Positions 1-11,786 of a stretch of DNA of 64,000 nucleotides are shown piece after piece. The stretch's first letter is position 1; each line of letters opens with the position of its first letter. The stretch is from Limisphaera sp. Its GTDB lineage: Bacteria > Verrucomicrobiota > Verrucomicrobiia > Limisphaerales > Limisphaeraceae. The position numbers and the translations under genes are program-made. The stretch is from contig JANWVC010000005.1 of assembly GCA_025057755.1 (NCBI GenBank), positions 320,071-384,070 of the forward strand, written 5' to 3'. Below the pieces are notes generated by a model. That model was not told the DNA's origin, made no database searches, and was given only the letters and a program-made list of their open reading frames with translations.

Positions 1-813
1 GCTTCGGTAGCCGCCAAAGGCAACACCGACTGTGAGCGTCAGAGCAATGACTAAACGCCACGGTCTCCGTATGTCAAATATCCCTCTTAGCCCGTACCGA
101 GCGGTCATGTAACACAAACCGCACAGGGAGGCCGTGGCCACTCCATACATGCGCCCCACCTGGAGCCCAGTCGGACTTGGAGCAAACAGGGTGGAGCGCT
201 CCACGGGAAAAATGTAATAAACCCACCGCAGCCAGTCGGGTACCAAGGCGACAGCACTGCTGAGAGCCAGTGTCAGGCCCCCGAGAAAGAAATAACCGGT
301 GTAAAGCAGCGCCTTTTCCGGAGGGATGGGTTTAGCACTCAAAGCGAAAAAGCCCAAAATGGCGCCCGCCAATGCCACGTACCGACTGCCCCCTCCCACT
401 TCGGATCCAATAAAGCCAAAACCGGCTCCACCCGTGAGCACGTAAGTCACCACGATTACCGCGCTCAGGTACACCAGCGCCCAAGTCACGGAAGGCACCA
501 GGATCGGCTTCTGCCGGCGGTCCAACGCATAAACAAGCAGGATAATAATGATGCTCACGCACGTTAGGGCCAATCGCATGGGCGGCCTGCCCGGTAAAAA
601 CGGCACCACCGCCAGCGTGTGCCAGGATAAAATAAGCAGCGGCTGGTGCCAGTTGAGCAGGATCGGAATCAGCAAAATCAAAAAGACCGTCCCGAGCACC
701 AAGAAGGAAGTGAAATCCATCGGGTCGGCCAGATAATAACCTAACACCGCCGCCAGAGGCAGGCAGATGGTGTACACCAACGCCGACCGAACAACTTGTC
801 GAGGGTCAGTCAT
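1..813 (-). CDS. Multi-pass membrane protein, O-antigen polymerase/ligase-like (N-terminal part only)
   Basis: Reading the minus strand from the ATG at 813 gives 271 codons without a stop, running off the left edge, so the C-terminus is missing. The protein opens MTDPRQVVRSALVYTICLP and is very hydrophobic, with at least seven likely membrane segments (around residues 9-28, 34-54, 78-97, 103-127, 142-160, 166-190 and 250-268). A charged loop DRRQKP separates segments three and four. The general layout resembles O-antigen polymerase/ligase-type proteins of the inner membrane, but no diagnostic motif is visible, so the function is a guess. It is divergent from potA with a 270-base spacer. Confidence 0.6.
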   Translation of the reverse strand, partial: MTDPRQVVRSALVYTICLPLAAVLGYYLADPMDFTSFLVLGTVFLILLIPILLNWHQPLLILSWHTLAVVPFLPGRPPMRLALTCVSIIIILLVYALDRRQKPILVPSVTWALVYLSAVIVVTYVLTGGAGFGFIGSEVGGGSRYVALAGAILGFFALSAKPIPPEKALLYTGYFFLGGLTLALSSAVALVPDWLRWVYYIFPVERSTLFAPSPTGLQVGRMYGVATASLCGLCYMTARYGLRGIFDIRRPWRLVIALTLTVGVAFGGYRS

Positions 814-1085
814 GGATATGCAATCCTATATACGTTCGATTTGAGCCTACGGAACTTCGAACGTGGTTTCCAGCCCGGGTTTTCAAAATCTGACCGTGAC
901 TTCCGTCACACTTGGAGCCATCAAGCAGCTCTGAGCGGACAAACGGCTGGGATGCTTGTCCCACGACTCGTGGCGCTGCTTTGGCCAAAATCCAAGAGCA
1001 TCAACCTGGGTGGTAGCCTTTGAGCGCCGGAACTCACTTTCTTTACCGGTGAGCAAGCATCCGCAATCGCAACAACGGGGGTGCC

Positions 1086-2426
1086 GTGCTGAAAGCGAGC
1101 GACCGCTTGAGGAGGATTGGCTCACCCGAAACGTGCTGGGCCAAAGGGCATTCCGTGCCGCCCGAGGGCCGCCTGGCAACGCCATCCGTAAGCGCTGCCC
1201 CTATTGGCAAGTTTGTGGAGTGTGCTACAAATGAGGACGTGCAGAGCTTATCAGTGGACGGGATTCTCGCAGAAGGAGGCGCGGAAACCGAGCCAGAGCC
1301 GTGTGCTTTGCCCGCGGTGGAATGCTGGAATCTGGCCCGCCGATTTGGCGATGTTACGGCACTGGATGGGGTTTCTCTCACGGTATATCGGGGCGAGTTT
1401 TTCTCTCTGCTCGGGCCTTCCGGTTGCGGTAAAACCACCCTGTTGCGTCTGTTGGCAGGATTAGATGCTCCGAATTCCGGTTACATCCGGCTCCTGGGGG
1501 TGGACATGACAGGGGTACCGCCGCAACAACGTCCAGTAAACACAGTGTTTCAGTCCTATGCGTTGTTTCCCCATTTAACGGTGTATGAGAACGTAGCGTT
1601 TGGCCTGCGGATGAAACGGCTTCCAGAGCCGATGGTAGAGCGCAAGGTGCGAGAGGCCTTGGCGTTGACACGTATCCACGGTTTGGAGCAGCGCAAACCT
1701 GCGGAGCTTTCCGGTGGCCAACAGCAGCGGGTGGCACTGGCTCGTGCATTGGTCAATGAGCCTGCGGTGTTGCTGCTCGACGAGCCGTTGGGGGCGCTGG
1801 ATGTCCATCTTCGCAAACAGTTACAAACGGAGCTTCGCCAGATGCAACGGCGCCTGGGGTTAACTTTCATTCACGTCACTCATGACCAGGAGGAAGCATT
1901 CACCTTGAGCGACCGGATAGCAGTCATGAGAGCGGGTCGAATTGAGCAAGTGGGCACGCCGCGCCAACTCTATGAACAGCCGCGCACGCGTTTCGTGGCG
2001 CAATTCTTGGGTCATTGCAATCTGATTGATGGCACGGCCGTAGGTTGGAGCGCGGATCGTTTGCTTGTGCAAACGGCTCTTGGTTTGATGGAGGTCGCTT
2101 GGACCGGGTCTGCTTCCCCGACGCTGCCCGTGGCAGCCGACCGGCGTCCTCCTCCGACCCGGGGGCAGCAGCTAACCTTGGCGGTACGGCCGGAACGTAT
2201 TCGGATGCGACCCGACCAGGGAGCTGGGTTGGGTGTAAACACTTTTCGCGCCGTAGTGGAGGAGGCTCTGTATCTGGGGGCGTCTATCGAATACCGATTG
2301 CGGAGCGCCGGCCAACTTTTAACAGTTTTAGAGGGGCGCAACGGTCATGAAACCGTGCCTTACGCAACGGGTGAGCAGGTGCTTTGTGCGTTCTCGCCTA
2401 CCGCGTTAACTCTGTTGGATGACTGA
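1086..2426 (+). CDS. potA: Polyamine-type ABC transporter ATP-binding protein
   Basis: Cytoplasmic ATPase that powers uptake of spermidine/putrescine-like substrates. The Walker A motif GPSGCGKTT lies near residues 110-118, followed by the Q-loop (VFQSYALFPHL), signature LSGGQQQRVALARAL, Walker B VLLLDEPLGALD and the switch His in HVTHDQ. A TOBE-type domain fills about residues 310-446. The GTG at 1086 gives about 80 residues ahead of the first conserved strand, longer than usual for PotA. In-frame GTG codons at 1215, 1239, 1254 and 1317 are possible starts and none has a convincing Shine-Dalgarno, so the N-terminus is uncertain. Its stop overlaps the start of the permease gene by 8 bases, so the genes are translationally coupled. 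The substrate is inferred from the whole four-gene set. Confidence 0.9.
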   Translation: MLKASDRLRRIGSPETCWAKGHSVPPEGRLATPSVSAAPIGKFVECATNEDVQSLSVDGILAEGGAETEPEPCALPAVECWNLARRFGDVTALDGVSLTVYRGEFFSLLGPSGCGKTTLLRLLAGLDAPNSGYIRLLGVDMTGVPPQQRPVNTVFQSYALFPHLTVYENVAFGLRMKRLPEPMVERKVREALALTRIHGLEQRKPAELSGGQQQRVALARALVNEPAVLLLDEPLGALDVHLRKQLQTELRQMQRRLGLTFIHVTHDQEEAFTLSDRIAVMRAGRIEQVGTPRQLYEQPRTRFVAQFLGHCNLIDGTAVGWSADRLLVQTALGLMEVAWTGSASPTLPVAADRRPPPTRGQQLTLAVRPERIRMRPDQGAGLGVNTFRAVVEEALYLGASIEYRLRSAGQLLTVLEGRNGHETVPYATGEQVLCAFSPTALTLLDD

Positions 2427-3369
2427 GCAGGTCCCACCGAACCGGCACGCTGTGTGTGCTCGCATCAACCCTCCCGGTTCACCGCCACGAGGCCGTGATG
2501 CATGGGAACGTTTATGCGGCTGGTTGCTCTGCGGCCCCGGTATCTTGTGGCTGATCCTTTTCTGTGGGCTGCCCTTGTTGGCACTGTTGGCGACCAGTTT
2601 TTGTCAGCGAGGTCCGGACGGAGAAATTGGCCTGCCTTTGACTGGGGAAAATTACCGTCGGCTGGCAGGTTTCGGTGAACTGGGTTTTGACGCATTTTAT
2701 CCGGCGGTGTTGATGCGGAGCGCAGGGCTGGCGCTAGGGACCACAAGTCTGTGTGCTGTCATTGCCATCCCAGTGGCTTTGTGGCTCTCACGGTTAGCTC
2801 CCGCTTACAAGCCAGCAGCCTTAATGTTGGTGGTCATTCCTTTCTGGACGAACCTCCTGGTGCGCACCTATGGTTGGCAATTGATCTTGGCACCGGACAG
2901 TTGGCTTTCACGTTTTCTTCAAGCGCTCGGCTGGCTGGCTCCTGAGGAGGGACTTTACCCCGGTTGGAGTGCGGTTTTCTTGGGCATGGTCTGCGACTTT
3001 CTCCCCTTTATGATCTTGCCGGTTTACGCAGCAGCCGAACGACTGGACTCGCGGCTCATGGAAGCTGCAGTAGACTTGGGAGCCAATCGCTGGCAAGCGT
3101 TCCGACATGCCGTCTGGCCCCAGATAAAGCCCGGCGTGACTGCTGGAGCGCTTCTGGTTTTCCTGCCCGCCATGGGTCAGTTTGTCGTGCCTGACCTTCT
3201 GGGGGGCGCGCGTCTGATGTTCTTGGGCAATTTGTTACAACAACAATTCGGTCCAAGCCGGGACTGGCCTTTTGGGGCAGCTATTGCCAGCGTGGCATTG
3301 CTCCTTGTTCTTTTGGCGCTTTGGTTGCGTCGGGGATTGAGCGGTCCTCAACCTATTGCGCGGGCATGA
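2419..3369 (+). CDS. potB: Polyamine-type ABC transporter permease, PotB-like
   Basis: Inner-membrane permease of the binding-protein-dependent transport family, 316 residues. After a polar N-terminus it shows a first membrane helix at about residues 37-58 (GILWLILFCGLPLLALLAT), a large periplasmic loop typical of PotB/PotH, then five more helices. The ATPase-coupling EAA loop is visible as MEAAVDLGANRWQAFRHAVWP near residues 214-234. The ATG at 2419 overlaps potA, and its TGA overlaps the next permease as ATGA. PotB and PotC families normally form a heterodimer, and the pairing here fits that. Confidence 0.9.
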   Translation: MTEQVPPNRHAVCARINPPGSPPRGRDAWERLCGWLLCGPGILWLILFCGLPLLALLATSFCQRGPDGEIGLPLTGENYRRLAGFGELGFDAFYPAVLMRSAGLALGTTSLCAVIAIPVALWLSRLAPAYKPAALMLVVIPFWTNLLVRTYGWQLILAPDSWLSRFLQALGWLAPEEGLYPGWSAVFLGMVCDFLPFMILPVYAAAERLDSRLMEAAVDLGANRWQAFRHAVWPQIKPGVTAGALLVFLPAMGQFVVPDLLGGARLMFLGNLLQQQFGPSRDWPFGAAIASVALLLVLLALWLRRGLSGPQPIARA

Positions 3370-4190
3370 AGTCGAGTGGGTTGCCCAATGTCTCCTGGTT
3401 TCGTGGCCGCCTGGCCACGGCATGGGCGGTCGTCGTGTATTTATTTCTCTATGCCCCGTTGGCCATGATTCTTTTGCAATCGTTTAACAGCGCCCGGTAC
3501 GGAACGAAATGGCATGGGTTTACCACTCAGTGGTATCGCAATCTGCCCGCCAATGAAAGTGTATGGGAAGCGTGCGTGAATTCGCTCTGGTTGGCCGGTA
3601 GCAGCACCTTGGTGGCTACTGCGCTCGGAACAGCTCTGGCTTATGGACTCAGCCGGCACTGGTTTCCGGGTAGTGACACGGTCCTACGCCTTTTGCCCCT
3701 GACGGTTTTTATCCCGGACATATTGTTGGGCGTGGCTTTGTTACTTGTGGTCGGTCTGCTTCAACAGGTGCACGCAGTTCTCGGGCCCGGAATGACTGCC
3801 ATGCTGATCGGGCACGTCACGTTTCAATTGCCATTAGTCGCATTGGTTGTGCGGGCCCGAATGGCCACGCTGGACCCTGCCTTGGAAGAAGCAGCCATGG
3901 ATCTGGGTGCGACCCGTTGGCAGACCTTTCGTCATGTGACTTTGCCACTGCTCCAGCCAGGCATCGGTGCAGCCGCTTTGCTGGCCTTCACTCTCAGCCT
4001 AGACGATTTCATCGTCAGTTTCTGTACTACGGGGCCAGGCGCCACCACCCTGCCGATATGGATCTATGCGTCGGCCAAGCGGGGGCTTTCTCCAGAAGTT
4101 CACGCATTATCCAGTGTTTTGGTGATGGCGGCCGTCGCCTTGACCGTGGCCCTGCGCCTGGTGCAAAAGAAACCGTGGTTTTCCACTTAA
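3366..4190 (+). CDS. potC: Polyamine-type ABC transporter permease, PotC-like
   Basis: Second permease half, 274 residues from the ATG at 3366, which shares the ATGA overlap with the stop of potB. A longer reading frame opens at a TTG at 3321, but the overlapping ATG is the natural coupled start. About six membrane helices are present. The EAA coupling loop reads EEAAMDLGATRWQTFRHVTLP near residues 176-196, and the SLDDFIVSFCTTGPG segment is highly characteristic of PotC/PotI. It ends 20 bases before the binding-protein gene. Confidence 0.92.
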   Translation: MKSSGLPNVSWFRGRLATAWAVVVYLFLYAPLAMILLQSFNSARYGTKWHGFTTQWYRNLPANESVWEACVNSLWLAGSSTLVATALGTALAYGLSRHWFPGSDTVLRLLPLTVFIPDILLGVALLLVVGLLQQVHAVLGPGMTAMLIGHVTFQLPLVALVVRARMATLDPALEEAAMDLGATRWQTFRHVTLPLLQPGIGAAALLAFTLSLDDFIVSFCTTGPGATTLPIWIYASAKRGLSPEVHALSSVLVMAAVALTVALRLVQKKPWFST

Positions 4191-4210
4191 GCGAATTTCT
4201 CTGATCACCC

Positions 4211-5266
4211 ATGTATCCTCGCGCCAGCTTCCCTCTTGAGCTCTGTGTATGCCTCATCATCAGTATGGCTCCGTGGCAACCGGCTTCCGGTGCGGAGCGC
4301 AAGTTGCATCTCTTCATCTGGTCGGAGTACATCGACCCAGCTATCGTCGCTGAATTTGAGCGCGAATACCAATGCCGGGTGATCTTGGATCTTTATGAAG
4401 ACACCGAGAGCATGTTAGCCCGTCTGACTCATGGAGGCGACGCGCTTTACGATGTGGTGGTACCCAGCGACAACATTGTGCCCGTGCTTATTCGGCGCGG
4501 GCTTTTGGCGCCCTTGCGGCATGAGAATCTGCCCAATTTACGGCACCTGGCCGATCGCTTCCGGCGTCCAGCCTACGATCCGACACATCGTTACACGGTA
4601 CCGTACCAATGGGGCACCATGGGATTACTAGTCCGGACCCATGCCGGCAATATGCCCGAAGCTACTTGGGGCCTATTATTCGATTCCAAACGACAGCCGG
4701 GCCCGTTTGTGCTCCTTGATTCGCCCCGAGACATGTTTGCCGCCGCGCTTCGTTATCTGGGATGCAGCGTAAACACCACTAATCCCACCGACCTGCGCCG
4801 GGCGCGAGACCTCTTGATTGAGGCGCGAAAACGAGCTCGTGGCTTCGATAGCAGCGTTGGCGGAATGAACAAAGTCCTATCGGGCGTAGCCCGGGCTGCC
4901 ATCGTGTACAGCGGTGAAGCCGCGCGGGCCATGAACGTTGACACCAACTTAACCTACTTGTTGCCTCGCGAGGGCAGCATCCTGTGGGTGGACAACTTGG
5001 TCGTACCTGCGCGATCCCCGCATCGAGACCTGGCAGAGCAATTCATCAACTTTGTCCTGGAGCCGCGCCGGGCTGCTCGCATCGCTCAATACACACGGTT
5101 CGCGACCTGCAACGAAACAGCCCGGGGTCACCTGCAAGCGGAAGATCTTCAAAACCCGGCAATCTATCCACCCGAGGAGGTCCTCACCCGCCTCGAATTT
5201 CTCCATGATCTTGGGCCTGGCCTTCGCTTGTATGATGAAGCGTGGACTCAGTTGAAAGCGCGATGA
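4211..5266 (+). CDS. potD: Periplasmic polyamine-binding protein, PotD-like
   Basis: Substrate-binding component of the ABC importer, 351 residues. An N-terminal signal peptide (hydrophobic LELCVCLIISMA, cleavage probably after the ASGA at about residue 28) is followed by LHLFIWSEYIDPAIVAEFE, the classic start of mature PotD/PotF. Later family features include YEDTESMLARL, YDVVVPSDN, VPYQWGTMGLLV and LPREGSILWVDNLVVP. The gene is last in potABCD. Whether the ligand is spermidine, putrescine or another cation cannot be decided from sequence reading. The presence of speA at 58 kb fits a polyamine role. Confidence 0.92.
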   Translation: MYPRASFPLELCVCLIISMAPWQPASGAERKLHLFIWSEYIDPAIVAEFEREYQCRVILDLYEDTESMLARLTHGGDALYDVVVPSDNIVPVLIRRGLLAPLRHENLPNLRHLADRFRRPAYDPTHRYTVPYQWGTMGLLVRTHAGNMPEATWGLLFDSKRQPGPFVLLDSPRDMFAAALRYLGCSVNTTNPTDLRRARDLLIEARKRARGFDSSVGGMNKVLSGVARAAIVYSGEAARAMNVDTNLTYLLPREGSILWVDNLVVPARSPHRDLAEQFINFVLEPRRAARIAQYTRFATCNETARGHLQAEDLQNPAIYPPEEVLTRLEFLHDLGPGLRLYDEAWTQLKAR

Positions 5267-5415
5267 GCCGATCCCGTAACTCCCGTAAACGAGCTCTCCT
5301 GCACGACTTCGTCACACCATCAGACCCATATCAACCCTCTGCCGCTAAATCGGATGGAAATCAGAAAGACATTCAGAAGTGGCTCCATGTCTGACGCGCG
5401 GGACCGCATAAAAAA

Positions 5416-5770
5416 TGGTGGAGGCGGGGGGATTCGAACCCCCGTCCCTGACACGGTAGCCGGAAGTGACTACATGCTTAGTCCGCAGAGATAGACAGCG
5501 GTTGGATCACCTGCGGACCCGAATCCAACTGCCCTGACAGCTGCTTAAGGTCTCGGGTGCACCCGCGCTGTCTCCGGGTACAACCCCAGCCTGCTATCCC
5601 GTTCCTGCGGCCTAGCAGGCGTCAGCCGCGGAACGTCGCAGCATATTTTAGGCTGCGAGAGCCAACTCTTCGTTAGCAGTTTTGGTTGATGCGATGATTA
5701 ACGAGGCCAACGCATCATCCTCGGCATGCCACCGCCGGCGTCCATGCCAGGTCGAAGCCAGATCGCCCCC
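5416..5770 (-). ncRNA. ssrA: Transfer-messenger RNA (tmRNA)
   Basis: The minus strand begins GGGGGCGATCTGGCTTCGAC at 5770, the usual tmRNA 5' end. It ends with a T-arm (GGGGG, loop TTCGAAT, CCCCC) and CGCCTCCACCA at 5416. The 5' GGGGGCG pairs with the 3' CGCCTCC as a seven-base acceptor stem containing one G-U pair. The tag frame runs 5692 to 5651 with stop TAA at 5650-5648 and encodes ASTKTANEELALAA, with GCA as the probable resume codon. The C-terminal ALAA is the proteolysis signal. CCA is genomically encoded and a run of six T follows directly. It rescues stalled ribosomes by trans-translation together with SmpB. Confidence 0.96.
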
Positions 5771-6238
5771 GACGTGGCATAATTACCATGCACTGCAACG
5801 ACCCAGGCGTCAAGCGGCCCAGTAGCTCGGTCAAGCATTTTGTCTACGCCAAAGCGCCAACTCTGTTCATCTGCTCAGATACAGCACTGGCATGCCTCCA
5901 GCAAGTCGGCCGATCGCATTCGTTGGATCGGCGTCTGGACACGCCCAAGTGGAACCAAGAGAGATCAGGTTTCCTCGGTTTCGCTGCATTTATTCCGGAG
6001 CGTCGAAGCCAAAGAACTCATTTCGTCGTTTAACTCCGTTGGACGGCGGAGCCTCACGCCGAACATGACCGTGAACCAAGAAAGGGTGTGAAAAAGCATC
6101 GTCCCCTATTCGTTCTCAGCGCCAAAAGATGCCAAACTGCGCACGGAACCCACCCCTGGATCGGTTTGACCACGGCTCTGCGCGTGAAACGTTTCGGTTC
6201 CGCCTTGCAACCCTGTCGGGTCCCGGTAAAAGAGGCGT
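5771..6238. other. Intergenic region, no gene recognised
   Basis: This 468-base stretch lies between the divergent tmRNA and the HtrA-type gene. It contains only short overlapping open frames without recognisable protein features or ribosome-binding sites. Promoters for both flanking genes should lie here, but I could not identify one with confidence. Confidence 0.5.
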
Positions 6239-8293
6239 ATGAAGGACATGCGGACAACCAGCAGGAAACCCTGGCTGCTTCAGCTTTGCGTCGTGTGGCT
6301 GGCGGGGCCCCTTCTGATAGGTTGTCAAACGTCCCATTCTCGTGCACTGACTCAGACCCAATTGAACCGCGTCGCCGATCGCTTGCGTCCGTCGTTGGTA
6401 CGGCTCCGCGTCGTTACCACAGATTACGTGGAGGGGCGGGAAATCAAGAGCCAATCCGTGGGCAGCGGCGTCATCATTACGGAGGATGGGTATTTGATTA
6501 CCAACCACCACGTCGCCGGTTGGGCAACAAGGATCTTTTGCACCCTGTGGAATTTGGAAGAGATTGAAGGAGAACTGGTAGGCACAGACGCTCTAACGGA
6601 TATAGCAGTGGTAAAACTCAAACCGCCGCGTCCCATGCGGTTTGTGCCGGCGCGATTGGGCAACTCCAGCCGACTGAGTGTGGGAGATCCGGTATTAGCG
6701 ATGGGCAGTCCCATGGCGCTGTCGCAGTCCGTGACCCTTGGCATCGTAAGCAATACCAACATGATCATGCCCCGGTTCATGGGACCTTCCGCGCGTTTAC
6801 AACTGGACGGTGAGGATGTCGGTTCGCTGGTCAAGTGGATTGGTCATGATGCCCCCATTTTTGGCGGCAACTCGGGAGGCCCACTGGTAAACTTGCGCGG
6901 CGAAGTGGTGGGAATTAATGAGATTCGACTTGGCTTAGGCGGCGCAATTCCCATCAACCTGGCTCGAGCCGTGGCGGCTGACCTCATGAAGTACGGGCGG
7001 GTGCGTCGGAGCTGGCTGGGCATAGACGTACAACCGCTTTTTAGACGTCTGCAAGACGAACGCGGTGTCCTAGTGGCAGGAGTCCTACCTGACTCTCCCG
7101 CTGCACGGGCGGGTCTGCAGCCAGGCGATCGAATTCTATCTTTAGCCGGCCAGACGGTGGACGTGCGGTTTGATGAACAAATGCCGGAATTCATGCGCTT
7201 GGCCACCAGCCTGCCAATCGGTCAACCCGTTCCATGCGTGATAGAACGCACCCATCAGCGGTTGCACCTCACCTTGGTACCGGTCGAGCGCGGTGAATTT
7301 TTGGCCCGTCCGAAGGAGCTGAGGGCTTGGGGAATCACGGCTCGTGACCTAACAGCCTTATCAGCCCGTGAAATGAAGCGGCCAGACACAAACGGTGTGG
7401 TGGTTACTTCTGTTCGCCCTGGCGGTCCCTCCGGGGAAGCGCGCCCCCCTCTGACGCAAGGAGATGTGATCGTAGGTGTCAACGGCCGACCCGTTCGCAG
7501 CACAGCCGATCTACTTCAATTTACGGAGGGGCTGCTGCACAATCAAACCAACCCTGTGCCTGTGTTGGTTACGTTTGATCGTGCGGACAAGCGCCTGATG
7601 ACCGTCATTCAAATAGGCCTCCGCGAATTCGACGACCCGGGCCGGGAGGTCAGCAAAGCGTGGCTGCCGGTCGAGGTCCAGGTTGTGAGCCGACCTTTGG
7701 CGCGTCAATTAGGCCATCCTGACCTGCGAGGCTTTTACATCACCCGGGTCTATCCCCGCACGTCGGCCGAACGGGCCGGTCTCCAGGTCGGCGATCTCAT
7801 CGTTGCAGTGGATGGCGAGCCCCTGACTGCCACCAGTATCGAACATGCTGACGAATTGGGTGCGCTGGTCCGTCAATACGACATCGGCTCCACCATCACT
7901 CTAACGGTCATGCGCAGCGGTCAACGCATTCAAGTGCCAGTCGAATTGCCTGCTTCTCCACGCCTGCCGCGAGAGATGAAAACCTATCGGAATGAGGCTT
8001 TCGAATTCACCGCGCGTAATATCTCCTTTTTTGACCGTGCTGAAGAACAATGGCCCGACGACCTTCAGGGGGCGCGCGTAACGGACGTTCGCCGCGGTGG
8101 CTGGGCCGACCTGGGGATGTTGTTGGCAGGCGACCTGATTCTGGAAGTCGACGGTCGCCCCATCGCCGATGTGGATAGTCTCCGTGCCGAACTGGAGCGG
8201 GTGGCTGCCGCGCGACAGAGTCCAGTCATCGTGAAGGTGTTGCGCGGCATTCATACCCGGTATCTAGAACTCGAACCTCGATGGAACCAGTAA
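6239..8293 (+). CDS. HtrA/DegP-type serine protease, lipoprotein, multi-PDZ
   Basis: Envelope serine protease of the S1C family, 684 residues. A lipoprotein signal ends in the lipobox LLIGC with Cys29. The trypsin-like domain (about 45-240) carries a complete triad: His91 in TNHHV, Asp121 in LTDIAVVKL and Ser212 in GGNSGGPL. C-terminal to it are PDZ-like modules at about 240-340, 360-455, 480-570 and 605-680. Each is recognisable by GLQPGDRI, LTQGDVIVGVNG, GLQVGDLIVAVDG or LLAGDLILEVDG. DegP and DegQ normally have two PDZ domains, so about four is unusual. The next gene starts 18 bases downstream and encodes an inactive relative, suggesting a two-gene operon. Confidence 0.9.
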   Translation: MKDMRTTSRKPWLLQLCVVWLAGPLLIGCQTSHSRALTQTQLNRVADRLRPSLVRLRVVTTDYVEGREIKSQSVGSGVIITEDGYLITNHHVAGWATRIFCTLWNLEEIEGELVGTDALTDIAVVKLKPPRPMRFVPARLGNSSRLSVGDPVLAMGSPMALSQSVTLGIVSNTNMIMPRFMGPSARLQLDGEDVGSLVKWIGHDAPIFGGNSGGPLVNLRGEVVGINEIRLGLGGAIPINLARAVAADLMKYGRVRRSWLGIDVQPLFRRLQDERGVLVAGVLPDSPAARAGLQPGDRILSLAGQTVDVRFDEQMPEFMRLATSLPIGQPVPCVIERTHQRLHLTLVPVERGEFLARPKELRAWGITARDLTALSAREMKRPDTNGVVVTSVRPGGPSGEARPPLTQGDVIVGVNGRPVRSTADLLQFTEGLLHNQTNPVPVLVTFDRADKRLMTVIQIGLREFDDPGREVSKAWLPVEVQVVSRPLARQLGHPDLRGFYITRVYPRTSAERAGLQVGDLIVAVDGEPLTATSIEHADELGALVRQYDIGSTITLTVMRSGQRIQVPVELPASPRLPREMKTYRNEAFEFTARNISFFDRAEEQWPDDLQGARVTDVRRGGWADLGMLLAGDLILEVDGRPIADVDSLRAELERVAAARQSPVIVKVLRGIHTRYLELEPRWNQ

Positions 8294-8311
8294 TCGTCAA
8301 CTGACAGCGTT

Positions 8312-11751
<3,440 letters not shown>

Positions 11752-11786
11752 GCGTCCCTCGTCGCATGACAAGAAGCCCCCTTGCT

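Noticed and set aside
5788..6091. Small open frames upstream of the HtrA-type gene
   Set aside because: They overlap each other in different frames, lack ribosome-binding sites and show no protein features.
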